This document shows, one piece after another, positions 24,068 to 32,359 of a stretch of 58,865 nucleotides of DNA. The first letter of the stretch is position 1. Each line of letters starts with the position of its first letter. This stretch comes from DATAAM01 sp036260075. Its GTDB lineage: Bacteria > Actinomycetota > Acidimicrobiia > Acidimicrobiales > JAHWLA01. The position numbers and the translations under genes are program-made. The stretch lies in assembly GCA_036260075.1 (NCBI GenBank), contig DATAAM010000038.1, forward strand, positions 1-58,865, given 5' to 3'. Below the pieces are notes generated by a model. It was not told the DNA's origin and made no database searches. It saw nothing but the letters and a program-made list of their open reading frames with translations.

Positions 24068-25285
24068 GTGATTCCGCCGCACCGGCGCCCGGGTATCCCA
24101 ATCGGCGTGCATGCCCCCGACTACCTCGGGCCGCTGCTGGACGCCTCGCACCAGCTGGCTCCGCACGCACTCGCATCGGCGGCCCGCTCGGCAGCAACCG
24201 TGCTCGGCGCCACCGACCTCACGATCTACCTGGTCGACTACACCCAACGGGTGCTGATCCCGCTTCCCGACGTGGCCCGCCCGGACGACAAGGACCGGCT
24301 CGACATCGACTCCACCATGGCGGGCCGGTCCTACCGCCACACCGAGGTCCTCACCAGCCGAGCGAACGGCGCCGTGCGCCTGTGGGTCCCGTTGCTCGAC
24401 GGGGCCGAGCGGCTCGGGGTGGTCGAGCTCACCCTCGAACACCCCGACGACGACACGATCGCCCACTGCCGACGGCTGGTGTCGCTGCTCGGCCAGCTGG
24501 TGGTGACCAAGTCGCTCTTCGGCGACTACATCGAGCTGGCTCGGCGGGACCGGCCGCTCGAGCTGGCCGCCGAGTTCCGCTGGACACTGGTCCCGCCGTT
24601 GACGTTCGCCAACCCACGCGTCGGGGTGGCGGGGATCCTGGAGCCCGCCTACGAGGTGGCGGGCGACGCGTTCGACTACGCGCTGAACGGGAGCACGCTC
24701 CACCTGGCGGTGATCGACGCCATGGGCCACGGACTGGAAGCAGCGCGGCTGGCGAGCCTCGCCGTCGTGTCCTACCGGCACGCCCGTCGGCTGGGGGAGG
24801 ACCTGGAGGCCACCTACCGGCGCATGGACGACGCGATCGCCGAGCAGTTCGGCGACGAGCGGTTCGTCACCGCCCAGCTGGCCACGTTGGGCACGGACAC
24901 CGGTCGCCTCACATGGCTCAACGCCGGGCATCCCCATCCGCTGCTGCTGCGGCGGGGCACGGTGATCGGCGAGCTCGAAGGAGGCGAGATCTGCCTGCCG
25001 ATCGGGCTCTGCGGCACAGCCACGCCGCCCGCCGAGTACTCCCTCGAACCGGGCGACGCCGTGGTCTTCTTCAGCGACGGCGTCGTGGAGGCGCGCTCAC
25101 CGGAGGGGGAGCTGTTCGGCGAGCGGCGGCTGGCCGATCACCTGAGCCGGGCGGCGTCGTCGCAGGAGCAGCCTGCGGAGATGATGCGGCGGCTGGCGCA
25201 CGCCGTCCTCACCCACCAGCAGGCCGACCTGCGCGACGACGCCACCCTGCTCTACGTCGAGTGGAAGGGCGCCCCTACCAGTTGA
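24068..25285 (+). CDS. GAF-like + SpoIIE (PP2C) serine phosphatase
   Basis: The 405-residue product has an N-terminal GAF-like sensor region (about residues 20-150, including DLTIYLVDYTQRVLIPLPD). A PP2C SpoIIE domain follows with AGDAFDYAL, AVIDAMGHGLEAARLA, WLNAGHPHPLLLR, VVFFSDGVVEAR and a final RDDATLLYVEW. These carry the metal-binding Asp residues. Such enzymes dephosphorylate anti-anti-sigma factors in partner-switching pathways. No anti-sigma or STAS gene lies beside it. The start may be GTG 24068 or GTG 24107. Its stop overlaps the convergent SGNH gene by 11 bases. Confidence 0.87.
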   Translation: MIPPHRRPGIPIGVHAPDYLGPLLDASHQLAPHALASAARSAATVLGATDLTIYLVDYTQRVLIPLPDVARPDDKDRLDIDSTMAGRSYRHTEVLTSRANGAVRLWVPLLDGAERLGVVELTLEHPDDDTIAHCRRLVSLLGQLVVTKSLFGDYIELARRDRPLELAAEFRWTLVPPLTFANPRVGVAGILEPAYEVAGDAFDYALNGSTLHLAVIDAMGHGLEAARLASLAVVSYRHARRLGEDLEATYRRMDDAIAEQFGDERFVTAQLATLGTDTGRLTWLNAGHPHPLLLRRGTVIGELEGGEICLPIGLCGTATPPAEYSLEPGDAVVFFSDGVVEARSPEGELFGERRLADHLSRAASSQEQPAEMMRRLAHAVLTHQQADLRDDATLLYVEWKGAPTS

Positions 25286-26096
25286 ACCCCGCCACGTACG
25301 ACTCGCGTGCGAGCACGGCCTGCCCGCTCGTGTTGGGATGGAAGTAGTCCCACGAGCTCACGTGGCTCAGCGTGAACGGGTAGTTGAACACCGCGTTGTC
25401 GTCGAAGTCGCAGTTGGCTCCGTACGCTGTGCAGGCCTCTAAGAGCTGCGTGTTGTAGTCGATGTTGCGCTGCCGCACTCGGTTCCGGCGGTCGACGTCG
25501 GCCTGCAACGTGGACGTGGGGTTGGCGAGCATCGATTGGCAGATGTCGTAGGCGTCCCATGCCGCTCGGGCCGAGGAGCTGTTTAACCCGATCTCCCACA
25601 GCCGGTAGACGCTCGGGATGCTGACGACGGCGACCGCCGCGTTGGGCAGCCCGTTCTTCAGGGTCGCCATCGCCTGGTCGAGCTGGGCCCGGAAGTCGGC
25701 CACCGGCGTCATCCCCGCCTCGCTGGACGCGCAGACGTCGTTGGCGCCCATGAGGACGGTGACGTACTGCACACCCCGGCTCACGGCGTTCTGGGCCTGG
25801 GCGTTGAGGTCGACCATCTCGGCGCCCGATGTGGCGTAGTTGAAGTTGTTGCCGTTGATGGCCGCGTTCTTGGAGCGGATGCGGAGGTAGTGGCTGTTGA
25901 CGGTGCTGTTGTCGCCGGTCGACCACGAGCGGGCCGGGTACTCGACGAACCACCCGTTGGCGTTGAACGCCCGGGTGATCGAGTCGCCCAAGGAGGCCAT
26001 CGAGCTCGGGATCGGCGGGACTGCTTGCGCCGGTTGGACGAGCGCCGGCGCGAGCAACAGGACGACGGCCGCGAGGCCGTAGAGGTGACGTCGCAA
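25275..26096 (-). CDS. Secreted SGNH/GDSL hydrolase
   Basis: The 273-residue product is read from TTG 26096, which directly follows GGGGGGGAACC and gives a complete Sec signal peptide ending near VQPAQA (residue 25). Family blocks are ASLGDSITR with the catalytic Ser, YATSGAEM with the Gly block, VLMGANDVC with the Asn block, and SSWDYFHPN with the Asp-X-X-His pair. Likely substrates are esters on lipids, glycans or acylated polymers. No ATG or GTG fits as well as the TTG. It is divergent from bioA across 105 bases. Confidence 0.87.
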   Translation of the reverse strand: MRRHLYGLAAVVLLLAPALVQPAQAVPPIPSSMASLGDSITRAFNANGWFVEYPARSWSTGDNSTVNSHYLRIRSKNAAINGNNFNYATSGAEMVDLNAQAQNAVSRGVQYVTVLMGANDVCASSEAGMTPVADFRAQLDQAMATLKNGLPNAAVAVVSIPSVYRLWEIGLNSSSARAAWDAYDICQSMLANPTSTLQADVDRRNRVRQRNIDYNTQLLEACTAYGANCDFDDNAVFNYPFTLSHVSSWDYFHPNTSGQAVLARESYVAGFNW

Positions 26097-26152
26097 GGTT
26101 CCCCCCCTGCAGCTAGGCGGGAGCCGCCGTCGGCCCCCGGTCCGGCGGCCCC

Positions 26153-26177
26153 TACCCGGGATTTCGCCGTGTCGAAC
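26153..26177 (-). promoter_or_regulatory. Possible SigB/SigF-type promoter before the SGNH hydrolase
   Basis: On the minus strand GTTC (26177-26174), a 16-base spacer and GGGTA (26157-26153) resemble the general-stress sigma consensus with one -35 mismatch. It lies 56 bases before the TTG start, a similar spacing to that seen for the lipase gene. Confidence 0.45.
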
Positions 26178-26201
26178 GGGAAACTGCGAAGCTCTCGGCC
26201 C

Positions 26202-27428
26202 GTGCACGACTGGGTGGCGCGGGATGCGGCTGTGGTGTGGCACGGCTTCACGCAGATGGCGACCTACGCCGACAACGCGCCGATCGTCGTCGAGCGGGCA
26301 GAGGGGCGTGAGCTGATCGACGTCGAGGGCCGCCGCTACCTCGACGCCGTGTCGTCGCTGTGGGTCACGACGCTGGGCCACCGCGTGCCGGAGCTGGATG
26401 CCGCCGTCGTGGAGCAGCTGGGCCGCGTGGCGCACAGCACCATGCTCGGCAACGGCAACCGCGTCGTGGTCGAGCTGGCCGAGGCACTCGTGGCACGCGT
26501 GCCGGTCGACGGCGGCCATGTGCTGTTCGCCTCCGACGGCGCATCCGCGCTCGAACAGGCGCTGAAGATCGCCTTCCAACACTGGGCCAACCTCGGCGTA
26601 CCGGGCCGCACCGCCTACCTCGCCTTGGGCGGCGCCTACCACGGCGACACGGTGGGTGCGCTGTCGTTGGGCGGGGGCGGCTTCGGCACGGACCTGTTCG
26701 ACCCGCTGCGCTTCCCGGTGCTGCGCACCCCGGGCTACGAGGACCGGGCCTGGGCCGACGCCGCCGTGGCCGCGATCCGCGAGCACGCCCCTTCGTTGGC
26801 CGCCGTCGTGATCGAGCCGCTGGTGCAGGCCGCCGCGGGCATGCAGGTCGCCGCCCCCGACGACGTGCAGCGCGTCGTCCACGCCGCGCAGGCGTCCGGC
26901 GTGCTGGTGATCTGCGACGAGGTGGCCACCGGCTTCGGCCGCACCGGCACGTTGTTCGCGTCCGAGCAGTGCGGCATTCGCCCCGACCTGCTGTGCCTGG
27001 GCAAGGGCATGACCGGCGGGTACCTGCCGATGTCGGCCACGGTGGCGTCCCGCGCCGTGTTCGAGAGCTTCCTCGGCGACGACTTGGGGCCTCGCACCCT
27101 CTACCACGGGCACTCCTACGGCGGCAACGCGCTGGCGGCTGCGGTGGCCCTTCGCCACTTGCACCTGTTGGACGAGTGGGACGTGCTCGCCAACGTGCGG
27201 GCCCGATCGGCCCAACTGGCCGCGCTGTTGGCGGACCGCTCCCCGCGGGTGTGCGGGCTGCTGGCGGGGTTCGACGTGCTGTCGGGCAAGGAGGCGCGGC
27301 GCGTCTGCGCCGAGGCGGTGCGACGCGGCGTCTTCCTGCGGCCCATCGGCGGGACGATCCTGGTGGTGCCGCCGCTCACCGTCACGGCCGCGGAGGTCGA
27401 GCGCATCGTGGAGGCGGTCGCGCATTGA
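26202..27428 (+). CDS. bioA: Adenosylmethionine-8-amino-7-oxononanoate aminotransferase BioA
   Basis: PLP enzyme that makes 7,8-diaminopelargonate in biotin synthesis. From GTG 26202 it has 408 residues. It shows DWVARDAAVVWHGFTQM at the N terminus (the Trp-His-Phe substrate site), FASDGASALEQALKIA near residue 110 and LGGAYHGDTVGALS near residue 147. ICDEVATGFGRTGTLFA with the PLP-binding Asp and LCLGKGMTGGYLPMS with the Schiff-base Lys follow. First gene of the bio operon; its stop overlaps the bioF start by 4 bases. Confidence 0.94.
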   Translation: MHDWVARDAAVVWHGFTQMATYADNAPIVVERAEGRELIDVEGRRYLDAVSSLWVTTLGHRVPELDAAVVEQLGRVAHSTMLGNGNRVVVELAEALVARVPVDGGHVLFASDGASALEQALKIAFQHWANLGVPGRTAYLALGGAYHGDTVGALSLGGGGFGTDLFDPLRFPVLRTPGYEDRAWADAAVAAIREHAPSLAAVVIEPLVQAAAGMQVAAPDDVQRVVHAAQASGVLVICDEVATGFGRTGTLFASEQCGIRPDLLCLGKGMTGGYLPMSATVASRAVFESFLGDDLGPRTLYHGHSYGGNALAAAVALRHLHLLDEWDVLANVRARSAQLAALLADRSPRVCGLLAGFDVLSGKEARRVCAEAVRRGVFLRPIGGTILVVPPLTVTAAEVERIVEAVAH

Positions 27429-28492
27429 GCTGGGCGTGCTGGGCCGAGGACGAGTCGTCGCGCATCCACGCCGCCGGGCGATGGCGGCGCGTGCGCACCT
27501 GGGACTTCGATCGGCTGGTCTCGTTCGCATCGAACGACTACCTCGGCCTCAGCGCCCACCCCGCGCCGGCGAGCGCGGCATGCGAGGCGGCCAGGCGGTG
27601 GGGAACGGGCGCGGGCGCCTCGAGGTTGGTCGTCGGCTCGCGTCCGGTGCACGACGAGCTCGAAGCGGCCTTGGCGGCGTGGAAGGGCGCCGAGGCGGCG
27701 CTGTTGTTTCCAGCGGGCTATGCCGCCAACGTCGGCGTGCTCACCACGTTCGGCGCCGAGGGCGTCCGCATCCTCTCCGACGAGCTCAACCATGCCTCGA
27801 TCGTGGACGGGTGCCGCCTGGCTCGGGCCGACGTGGCCGTGTACCGCCACCTCGACCTCGACCACCTCTCGTCGCTGCTGTCCGAGGGGCGCCGCTCGAT
27901 CGTCGTGAGCGACTCGGTGTTCTCCATGGACGGCGACGTGGCGCCGGTGGACGAGCTGGTCCACCTGTGCGCCGATCACGACGCGCTGCTGGTGCTCGAC
28001 GAGGCGCACGCGGTGCTCGGCCCGCACCTCACGGCGCCGGACGGGCCGGTGCTGCGAGTCGGCACGCTGTCGAAGGCGCTCGGCGCGCAGGGCGGGTTCG
28101 TGGTCGGGCAACGGCGTTACATCGACCTGCTGGTCAACCGGGCGCGTCCCTTCGTGTTCAGCACGGCGTTGGCCCCGCCCATGGCGGCGGCGGCGCTGGC
28201 CGCCCTCCGAGTGGTGCAGTCGGCCGAAGGCGAGGAGCTGATCGCCCGGCTGCGGACGTCGGTCGAGCGCGTGGCCCCGGGGCGACCGTCGCCCATCGTG
28301 CCGATCGTGCTGGGAGAGGAGGCGGCAGCGGTCGCCGCCTCGGCGGCGCTGTTGGCGCACGGGATCGTCGTGCCCGCCATCCGGCCGCCCACCGTGCCCG
28401 CGGGCACGTCGCGGTTGCGGGTCTCACTGTCGGCTGCCCACACCGACGACGAGGTGGCCCGGCTGGTGGAGGCGCTGTGCGCCTGCTGCTGA
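27425..28492 (+). CDS. bioF: 8-amino-7-oxononanoate synthase BioF
   Basis: PLP enzyme condensing pimeloyl-thioester with alanine. The best start is TTG 27425, sharing TTGA with the bioA stop; this gives 355 residues. Visible are FASNDYLGLSAHP, GTGAGASRLVVGSRPVHDELE, FPAGYAANVGVL, ELNHASIVDGCRLA and LVLDEAHAVLGPH. The Schiff-base lysine is in GTLSKALGAQGGFV near residue 220. All are typical of the alpha-oxoamine synthase family. It overlaps bioD by 16 bases. Confidence 0.94.
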   Translation: MSWACWAEDESSRIHAAGRWRRVRTWDFDRLVSFASNDYLGLSAHPAPASAACEAARRWGTGAGASRLVVGSRPVHDELEAALAAWKGAEAALLFPAGYAANVGVLTTFGAEGVRILSDELNHASIVDGCRLARADVAVYRHLDLDHLSSLLSEGRRSIVVSDSVFSMDGDVAPVDELVHLCADHDALLVLDEAHAVLGPHLTAPDGPVLRVGTLSKALGAQGGFVVGQRRYIDLLVNRARPFVFSTALAPPMAAAALAALRVVQSAEGEELIARLRTSVERVAPGRPSPIVPIVLGEEAAAVAASAALLAHGIVVPAIRPPTVPAGTSRLRVSLSAAHTDDEVARLVEALCACC

Positions 28493-29067
28493 CGGGTACG
28501 GGCACGGGCGTGGGCAAGACGTGGGCGGGCGCCCGGCTGGCCGCCGCCCTGCCCGGGGCGCGGGCCTGGAAGCCTGCGCAGTCGTTCGCTCCCGGAGAGG
28601 GGCCGACGGACGCCGAGGTGCTGGCGGCGGCCACCGGGCAGGCGCCGTCGGACGTGTGCCCCCCGCACCGCTGGTACCCGGTCCCGCTGGCCCCGCCGGA
28701 GGCGGCCGACGAGCTGGGGCTGCCCCCGTTCACCGTCGACGACCTCCTGGCGGAGAGACCGGCGGCCGACACGCTGCTGGTGGAGGGGGCGGGCGGCGTG
28801 CGCTCGCCGCTGGCGGCCGACGGCGACACGGTGGCGCTGGCCCGCGGGCTGCGTCCGGACCTCGTGGTGCTCGTGGCGCATGCCGGGCTGGGCGCCATCA
28901 ACGACGTGCGGCTGTCGGCGGCGGCACTGGCCCCGTGGCCCGTCGTCGTGCTCCTCAACCGCTTCGACCCCGCCAGTAGGGTCTGCGTCCGCAACGCTGC
29001 GTTCCTGCGCGGCGACGGGTTCGACGTCGTCACCGATCTCGAAAGGCTTCTCAATGTCGTTGGCTGA
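28477..29067 (+). CDS. bioD: Dethiobiotin synthetase BioD
   Basis: ATP-dependent enzyme closing the ureido ring of dethiobiotin. From GTG 28477 the product is 196 residues, about 30 shorter than many BioD proteins. The P-loop TGTGTGVGKTW, the KPAQS segment, and the VEGAGGVRSPL motif near residue 100 are present. The missing length appears to lie in the C-terminal adenine-binding region. It is encoded between bioF (16-base overlap) and bioB (14-base overlap), which supports the assignment. Confidence 0.9.
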   Translation: MRLLLTGTGTGVGKTWAGARLAAALPGARAWKPAQSFAPGEGPTDAEVLAAATGQAPSDVCPPHRWYPVPLAPPEAADELGLPPFTVDDLLAERPAADTLLVEGAGGVRSPLAADGDTVALARGLRPDLVVLVAHAGLGAINDVRLSAAALAPWPVVVLLNRFDPASRVCVRNAAFLRGDGFDVVTDLERLLNVVG

Positions 29068-30043
29068 CTACCGCACCGCGCTCCTCGACGACCGTCGGCA
29101 GCTCACCGCCGACGAGCTGCGGGCGCTCGCCGCCCTGCCCGACGAGGCGGTGCCCACACTGGCGGCGCTGGCCCACGAGGTGCGCCTGGCCTGGTGCGGG
29201 CCCGAGGTCGAGGTCGAGGGGATCCTGTCGGCCAAGACCGGCGGGTGCCCGGAGGACTGCCACTTCTGCTCGCAGTCGTCCCGGTTCGAGTCGCCGGTGA
29301 AGGCCACGCCGTTGCTGTCGGTCGACGAGGTGCTGGCGGCGGCGGAGGAGACGCGGTCGCTCGGTGCGTCGGAGTTCTGCATCGTGCTGGCCGTCCGCGG
29401 CCCCGACGAGCGCACACTCTCGAACATCCTCGAGATGGTGCCGGTGGTGCGGGAGCGGACGGGGCTCAACGTGGCGGTGTCGGCGGGCATCCTCACCCGG
29501 GAGCAGGCGCAACGGCTGGCCGAGGCGGGCGTCCACCGCTACAACCACAACCTCGAGACGGCCCGCTCGTTCTTCCCGAGCATCGTGAGCACCCACACGT
29601 GGGAGGAGCGCCACCAGACGTGCCTGCTGGTGCGGGAGCACGGCATGGAGCTGTGCTGCGGGGCACTGTTGGGCATGGGGGAGAGCGACGAGCAGCGGAT
29701 CGAGCTGTTGGAACAGCTCCGGGCCGTCGACCCGGCCGAGGTGCCGCTGAACTTCCTCAACCCCCGGCCCGGCACCCCGCTCCAGATCCGGAAGCCGGTG
29801 AGCCCCCTCGAGGCGATCCGCTGGATCGCGCTGTTCCGGCTGGCCCTGCCCTCCGTGATCCTGCGCTACGCGGGCGGGCGGGAGATCACCCTGCGCGAGC
29901 TGCAAGCCATGGGCATGACCTCCGGCATCAACGCGCTGATCGTGGGCAACTACCTCACGACCCTGGGCCGCTCCCCGCAGGAGGACCTCCAGATGCTCGC
30001 CGACCTGCGGATGCCGGTGGGTGTGCTCTCCAAGGTGATCTGA
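29054..30043 (+). CDS. bioB: Biotin synthase BioB
   Basis: Radical SAM enzyme inserting sulfur into dethiobiotin. The 329-residue product starts at ATG 29054 with GAAAGG eight bases upstream. The radical SAM cluster motif CPEDCHFC lies near residue 64, followed by SQSSRF. YNHNLETA, LCCGALLGMGE and NFLNPRPGTPL match the family, and the Arg in ILRYAGGRE is the family's cluster-ligand position. The downstream bsaP start shares one base with its stop. This BioB belongs to the actinobacterial type associated with BsaP. Confidence 0.95.
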   Translation: MSLADYRTALLDDRRQLTADELRALAALPDEAVPTLAALAHEVRLAWCGPEVEVEGILSAKTGGCPEDCHFCSQSSRFESPVKATPLLSVDEVLAAAEETRSLGASEFCIVLAVRGPDERTLSNILEMVPVVRERTGLNVAVSAGILTREQAQRLAEAGVHRYNHNLETARSFFPSIVSTHTWEERHQTCLLVREHGMELCCGALLGMGESDEQRIELLEQLRAVDPAEVPLNFLNPRPGTPLQIRKPVSPLEAIRWIALFRLALPSVILRYAGGREITLRELQAMGMTSGINALIVGNYLTTLGRSPQEDLQMLADLRMPVGVLSKVI

Positions 30044-30201
30044 TGCCCCACTGCACCGGCTGCGGCTCGGCGGCGTGCGAAGGCTGCGGCCGGGAGCTCG
30101 ACCCGCCTCGCTTCTGCCCGCAGTGCGGCCGCCGGCTGACCGTCTACGTGACGCCGGGTTCGGCCGTCGCCATGTGCCGCGACCACGGCGAGGTGACATA
30201 G
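30043..30201 (+). CDS. bsaP: Biotin synthase auxiliary protein, BsaP-like
   Basis: A 52-residue cysteine-rich protein with CTGCGSAACEGCG, FCPQCGRR and a late Cys-His pair (MCRDHGE). It matches the small protein encoded beside bioB in mycobacteria, known as BsaP, which biotin synthase of that type needs for activity. The ATG shares one base with the bioB stop, a strong sign of co-translation. The eight or so cysteines could hold a metal or iron-sulfur cluster. The name rests on recognisable sequence plus position. Confidence 0.85.
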   Translation: MPHCTGCGSAACEGCGRELDPPRFCPQCGRRLTVYVTPGSAVAMCRDHGEVT

Positions 30202-30277
30202 GGGACAAGTCGGTACAGGGATTGAACCGGCATGCCGATGGAAATAGGAGGCAGACCTCCTATCCTGCGAAAAGGAA
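30202..30277 (+). promoter_or_regulatory. Compact structured leader before the subtilase gene
   Basis: The 76-base leader holds a perfect hairpin ATAGGAGG-CAGA-CCTCCTAT (30244-30263), which encloses a consensus AGGAGG. It also has a CGGCATGCCG palindrome (30228-30237). A closing stem can form between CAGG(G)AT (30215-30221) and ATCCTG (30262-30267). An alternative pairing of GTCGGT (30209-30214) with GCCGAT (30233-30238) is possible. This looks like an RNA switch or translation control element. I do not recognise a known riboswitch class. Confidence 0.45.
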
Positions 30278-32278
30278 ATGCGCCGCCTTCTCCCCCTCCT
30301 TCTGGTTCCTGTCCTCGCCGCGGGCGCGGCCCTCGTGCCGAGCCCGGCCCCCGCTGCCGCCCCGCCTCCGGACCCGCCCCGCCGAGCGCCCTACGCGGCC
30401 GACCGCGTGCTCGCCAAGGCCGACCCCGCCGTGCTCCGCGAGCGCGGGCTCACCCCCGGCCGACGGCTGGGCCGGAGCGGGTTCGTCGTCGTCCACACCG
30501 GGGGCCGGGATGCCGCCTCCGTGCGCGACGAGCTGGCTGCCGACCCGCGGGTCGAGGCTGTCGACCTCGACTACGTGCGCAGCATCGAGGAGACCCCCAA
30601 CGACCCGTACTTCCAGCCGCAGCAGGGTGAGCTGCGGACCGCCGCCTTCCCGACGGCATGGGACGTGGTGAAGGCGCCGCCGACCATGGTCGTCGCCGTC
30701 CTCGACACGGGCGTGGATCTCGACCACCCCGACCTCGCCGCCCGACTCGTCCCCGGGTGGGACTACGTCGACGACGACCCCACACCGCAGGACGGGCAGG
30801 GCCACGGGACCCTGGTGGCGGGGACAGCGGCCGCCGACACCAGCAACGCCCGGGGCGGCGCGAGCGCCTCCTGGAGCGCGTCGATCATGCCCATGCGCGT
30901 GCTCGACGACTTGGGCCGGGGCTTCGACAGCGAGATCACAGAAGCGGTGCGAGACGCCGTCGACGGCGGCGCCAAGATCGTCAACCTGTCGCTCAGCGGG
31001 CCCTTGGGCAGCAGCATCCTGCAAAGCGCCATGGACTACGCCGAGGCCAACAACGTCGTCGTGGTGGCGGCCGCAGGCAACGACGGGTTGGAGGCGCCCT
31101 CCTACCCGGCGGCGTACGAGACGGTGCTGGCCGTGGGCGCCACCGACGACAGCGGCACCTACGCGTCGTTCTCGCAGCGGGGATCGTGGCTCGACCTCGT
31201 CGCCCCCGGGGTGAACGTGTTCGGCCCGTTGCTGGGTCCGAACGAGGCCTACACCGAGGGCGACGGCACGTCGTTCGCGGCACCGATCGTGTCCGGCGCG
31301 GCCGCCTTGGTGCGGACCCAGCGGCCCGCGTACACGGCGGCCGAGGTCCGCGACCGACTGCGCCAGACGGCGACCGACAAGGGCGCGACGGGCTTCGACA
31401 CCACCTACGGCCACGGCCTGCTCAACGCCGCCCGTGCCGTCGAGCTCCCGCCGCCCCCGCCCACGACCACCACCAGCACGACGACCACGACCGCCCCGCC
31501 GCCACCGCCCCCTCCGCCTCCGCCGCCGCCTGCCCGGTCGGGCTACTGGATGGTCGACAGCCGTGGCTTCGTCTACGCCTTCGGCGACGCCCGCCACCTG
31601 GGGGCGCTCAACGGCGCTCGCGGGGACGTGGTCGACCTGGAGCCGACGCCCAGCGGCAACGGCTACTGGCTCGTGACCGGCGGGGGCGAGATCTTCGCCT
31701 ACGGCGACGCCCGCCACGTGGGCCAGCCGGGCGCCCTGCCTGCCGGCGAGCGGGTCACCAGCCTGTCGGCCCACCCGGGCGGCGCGGGCTACTGGGTCTT
31801 CACCTCCCGGGGTCGGGTGCTCGCCTTCGGCGGCGCGCCCCATCGGGGCGACATGAGCGGCGTGACCCTCAACGGGCCGGTGCTCGACTCCGTGGCCACG
31901 CCCACCGGCAACGGCTACTACATGGTGGCCTCCGACGGCGGCATCTTCGCCTTCGGCGACGCCCGCTTCCGCGGGTCGATGGGCGGCCACCGGCTCAACG
32001 CCCCCGTGCAGTCGCTGGTGCCCGACGGCGACAACGACGGGTACTGGCTGGTGGCCTCCGACGGCGGCATCTTCGCCTTCTCGGCGGGGTTCCGCGGCTC
32101 CATGGGCGGCAGCCGCCTCAACCGGCCCGTCACCGGCATGGTGCGCTTCGGCGACGGCTACCTGATGGTGGGCGAGGACGGCGGCATCTTCAACTTCAGC
32201 AGCAAGCCGTTCCACGGGTCGCTGGGCGCCAACCCGCCGCCCCAGCCCGTGGTCGCGGTGGCCGCCCTGGCCGACTGA
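30278..32278 (+). CDS. Secreted subtilisin-like (S8) protease with C-terminal six-repeat propeller
   Basis: The 666-residue product has a signal peptide (about residues 1-27) and an I9-like propeptide. The S8 domain has catalytic Asp in VAVLDTGVDLDHPD (near 142), His in GHGTLVAGT (near 176), oxyanion Asn in VAAAGNDG and Ser in GTSFAAPIVSGAA (near 331). A Pro/Thr linker follows at about 391-423. Six repeats of about 41 residues, of the GYWLVASDGGIFAFGDARF type, then form a probable six-bladed beta-propeller. The same repeat occurs in the GH99 protein at 35908. The short AAAAGGAA before the ATG is the likely ribosome binding site. Confidence 0.88.
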   Translation: MRRLLPLLLVPVLAAGAALVPSPAPAAAPPPDPPRRAPYAADRVLAKADPAVLRERGLTPGRRLGRSGFVVVHTGGRDAASVRDELAADPRVEAVDLDYVRSIEETPNDPYFQPQQGELRTAAFPTAWDVVKAPPTMVVAVLDTGVDLDHPDLAARLVPGWDYVDDDPTPQDGQGHGTLVAGTAAADTSNARGGASASWSASIMPMRVLDDLGRGFDSEITEAVRDAVDGGAKIVNLSLSGPLGSSILQSAMDYAEANNVVVVAAAGNDGLEAPSYPAAYETVLAVGATDDSGTYASFSQRGSWLDLVAPGVNVFGPLLGPNEAYTEGDGTSFAAPIVSGAAALVRTQRPAYTAAEVRDRLRQTATDKGATGFDTTYGHGLLNAARAVELPPPPPTTTTSTTTTTAPPPPPPPPPPPPARSGYWMVDSRGFVYAFGDARHLGALNGARGDVVDLEPTPSGNGYWLVTGGGEIFAYGDARHVGQPGALPAGERVTSLSAHPGGAGYWVFTSRGRVLAFGGAPHRGDMSGVTLNGPVLDSVATPTGNGYYMVASDGGIFAFGDARFRGSMGGHRLNAPVQSLVPDGDNDGYWLVASDGGIFAFSAGFRGSMGGSRLNRPVTGMVRFGDGYLMVGEDGGIFNFSSKPFHGSLGANPPPQPVVAVAALAD

Positions 32279-32293
32279 CCTGCACGCGGGCGC

Positions 32294-32348
32294 GCTTTTC
32301 TTCGCAGAAGCGGGAACCCGCCACGGGTGGGTTTGCGGAGAAAAACGG
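32294..32348 (+). repeat. Intergenic hairpin element, copy A
   Basis: Arms TTTTCTTCGCA (32296-32306) and TGCGGAGAAAA (32334-32344) form an 11-bp stem with one G-U pair. The inner segment contains GCGGGAACCCGC and CCCGCCACGG. It lies between the convergent stops of the subtilase and sigma factor genes. A very similar element (copy B) is at 40666-40719, also at a convergent junction. Confidence 0.75.
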
Positions 32349-32359
32349 CTGGGGGCGGC

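Noticed and set aside
24068..24107. GGGTAT at 24091-24096 considered as a promoter for the SpoIIE phosphatase
   Set aside because: The -35 spacing is about 19 bases and the start codon itself is uncertain, so it was not listed.
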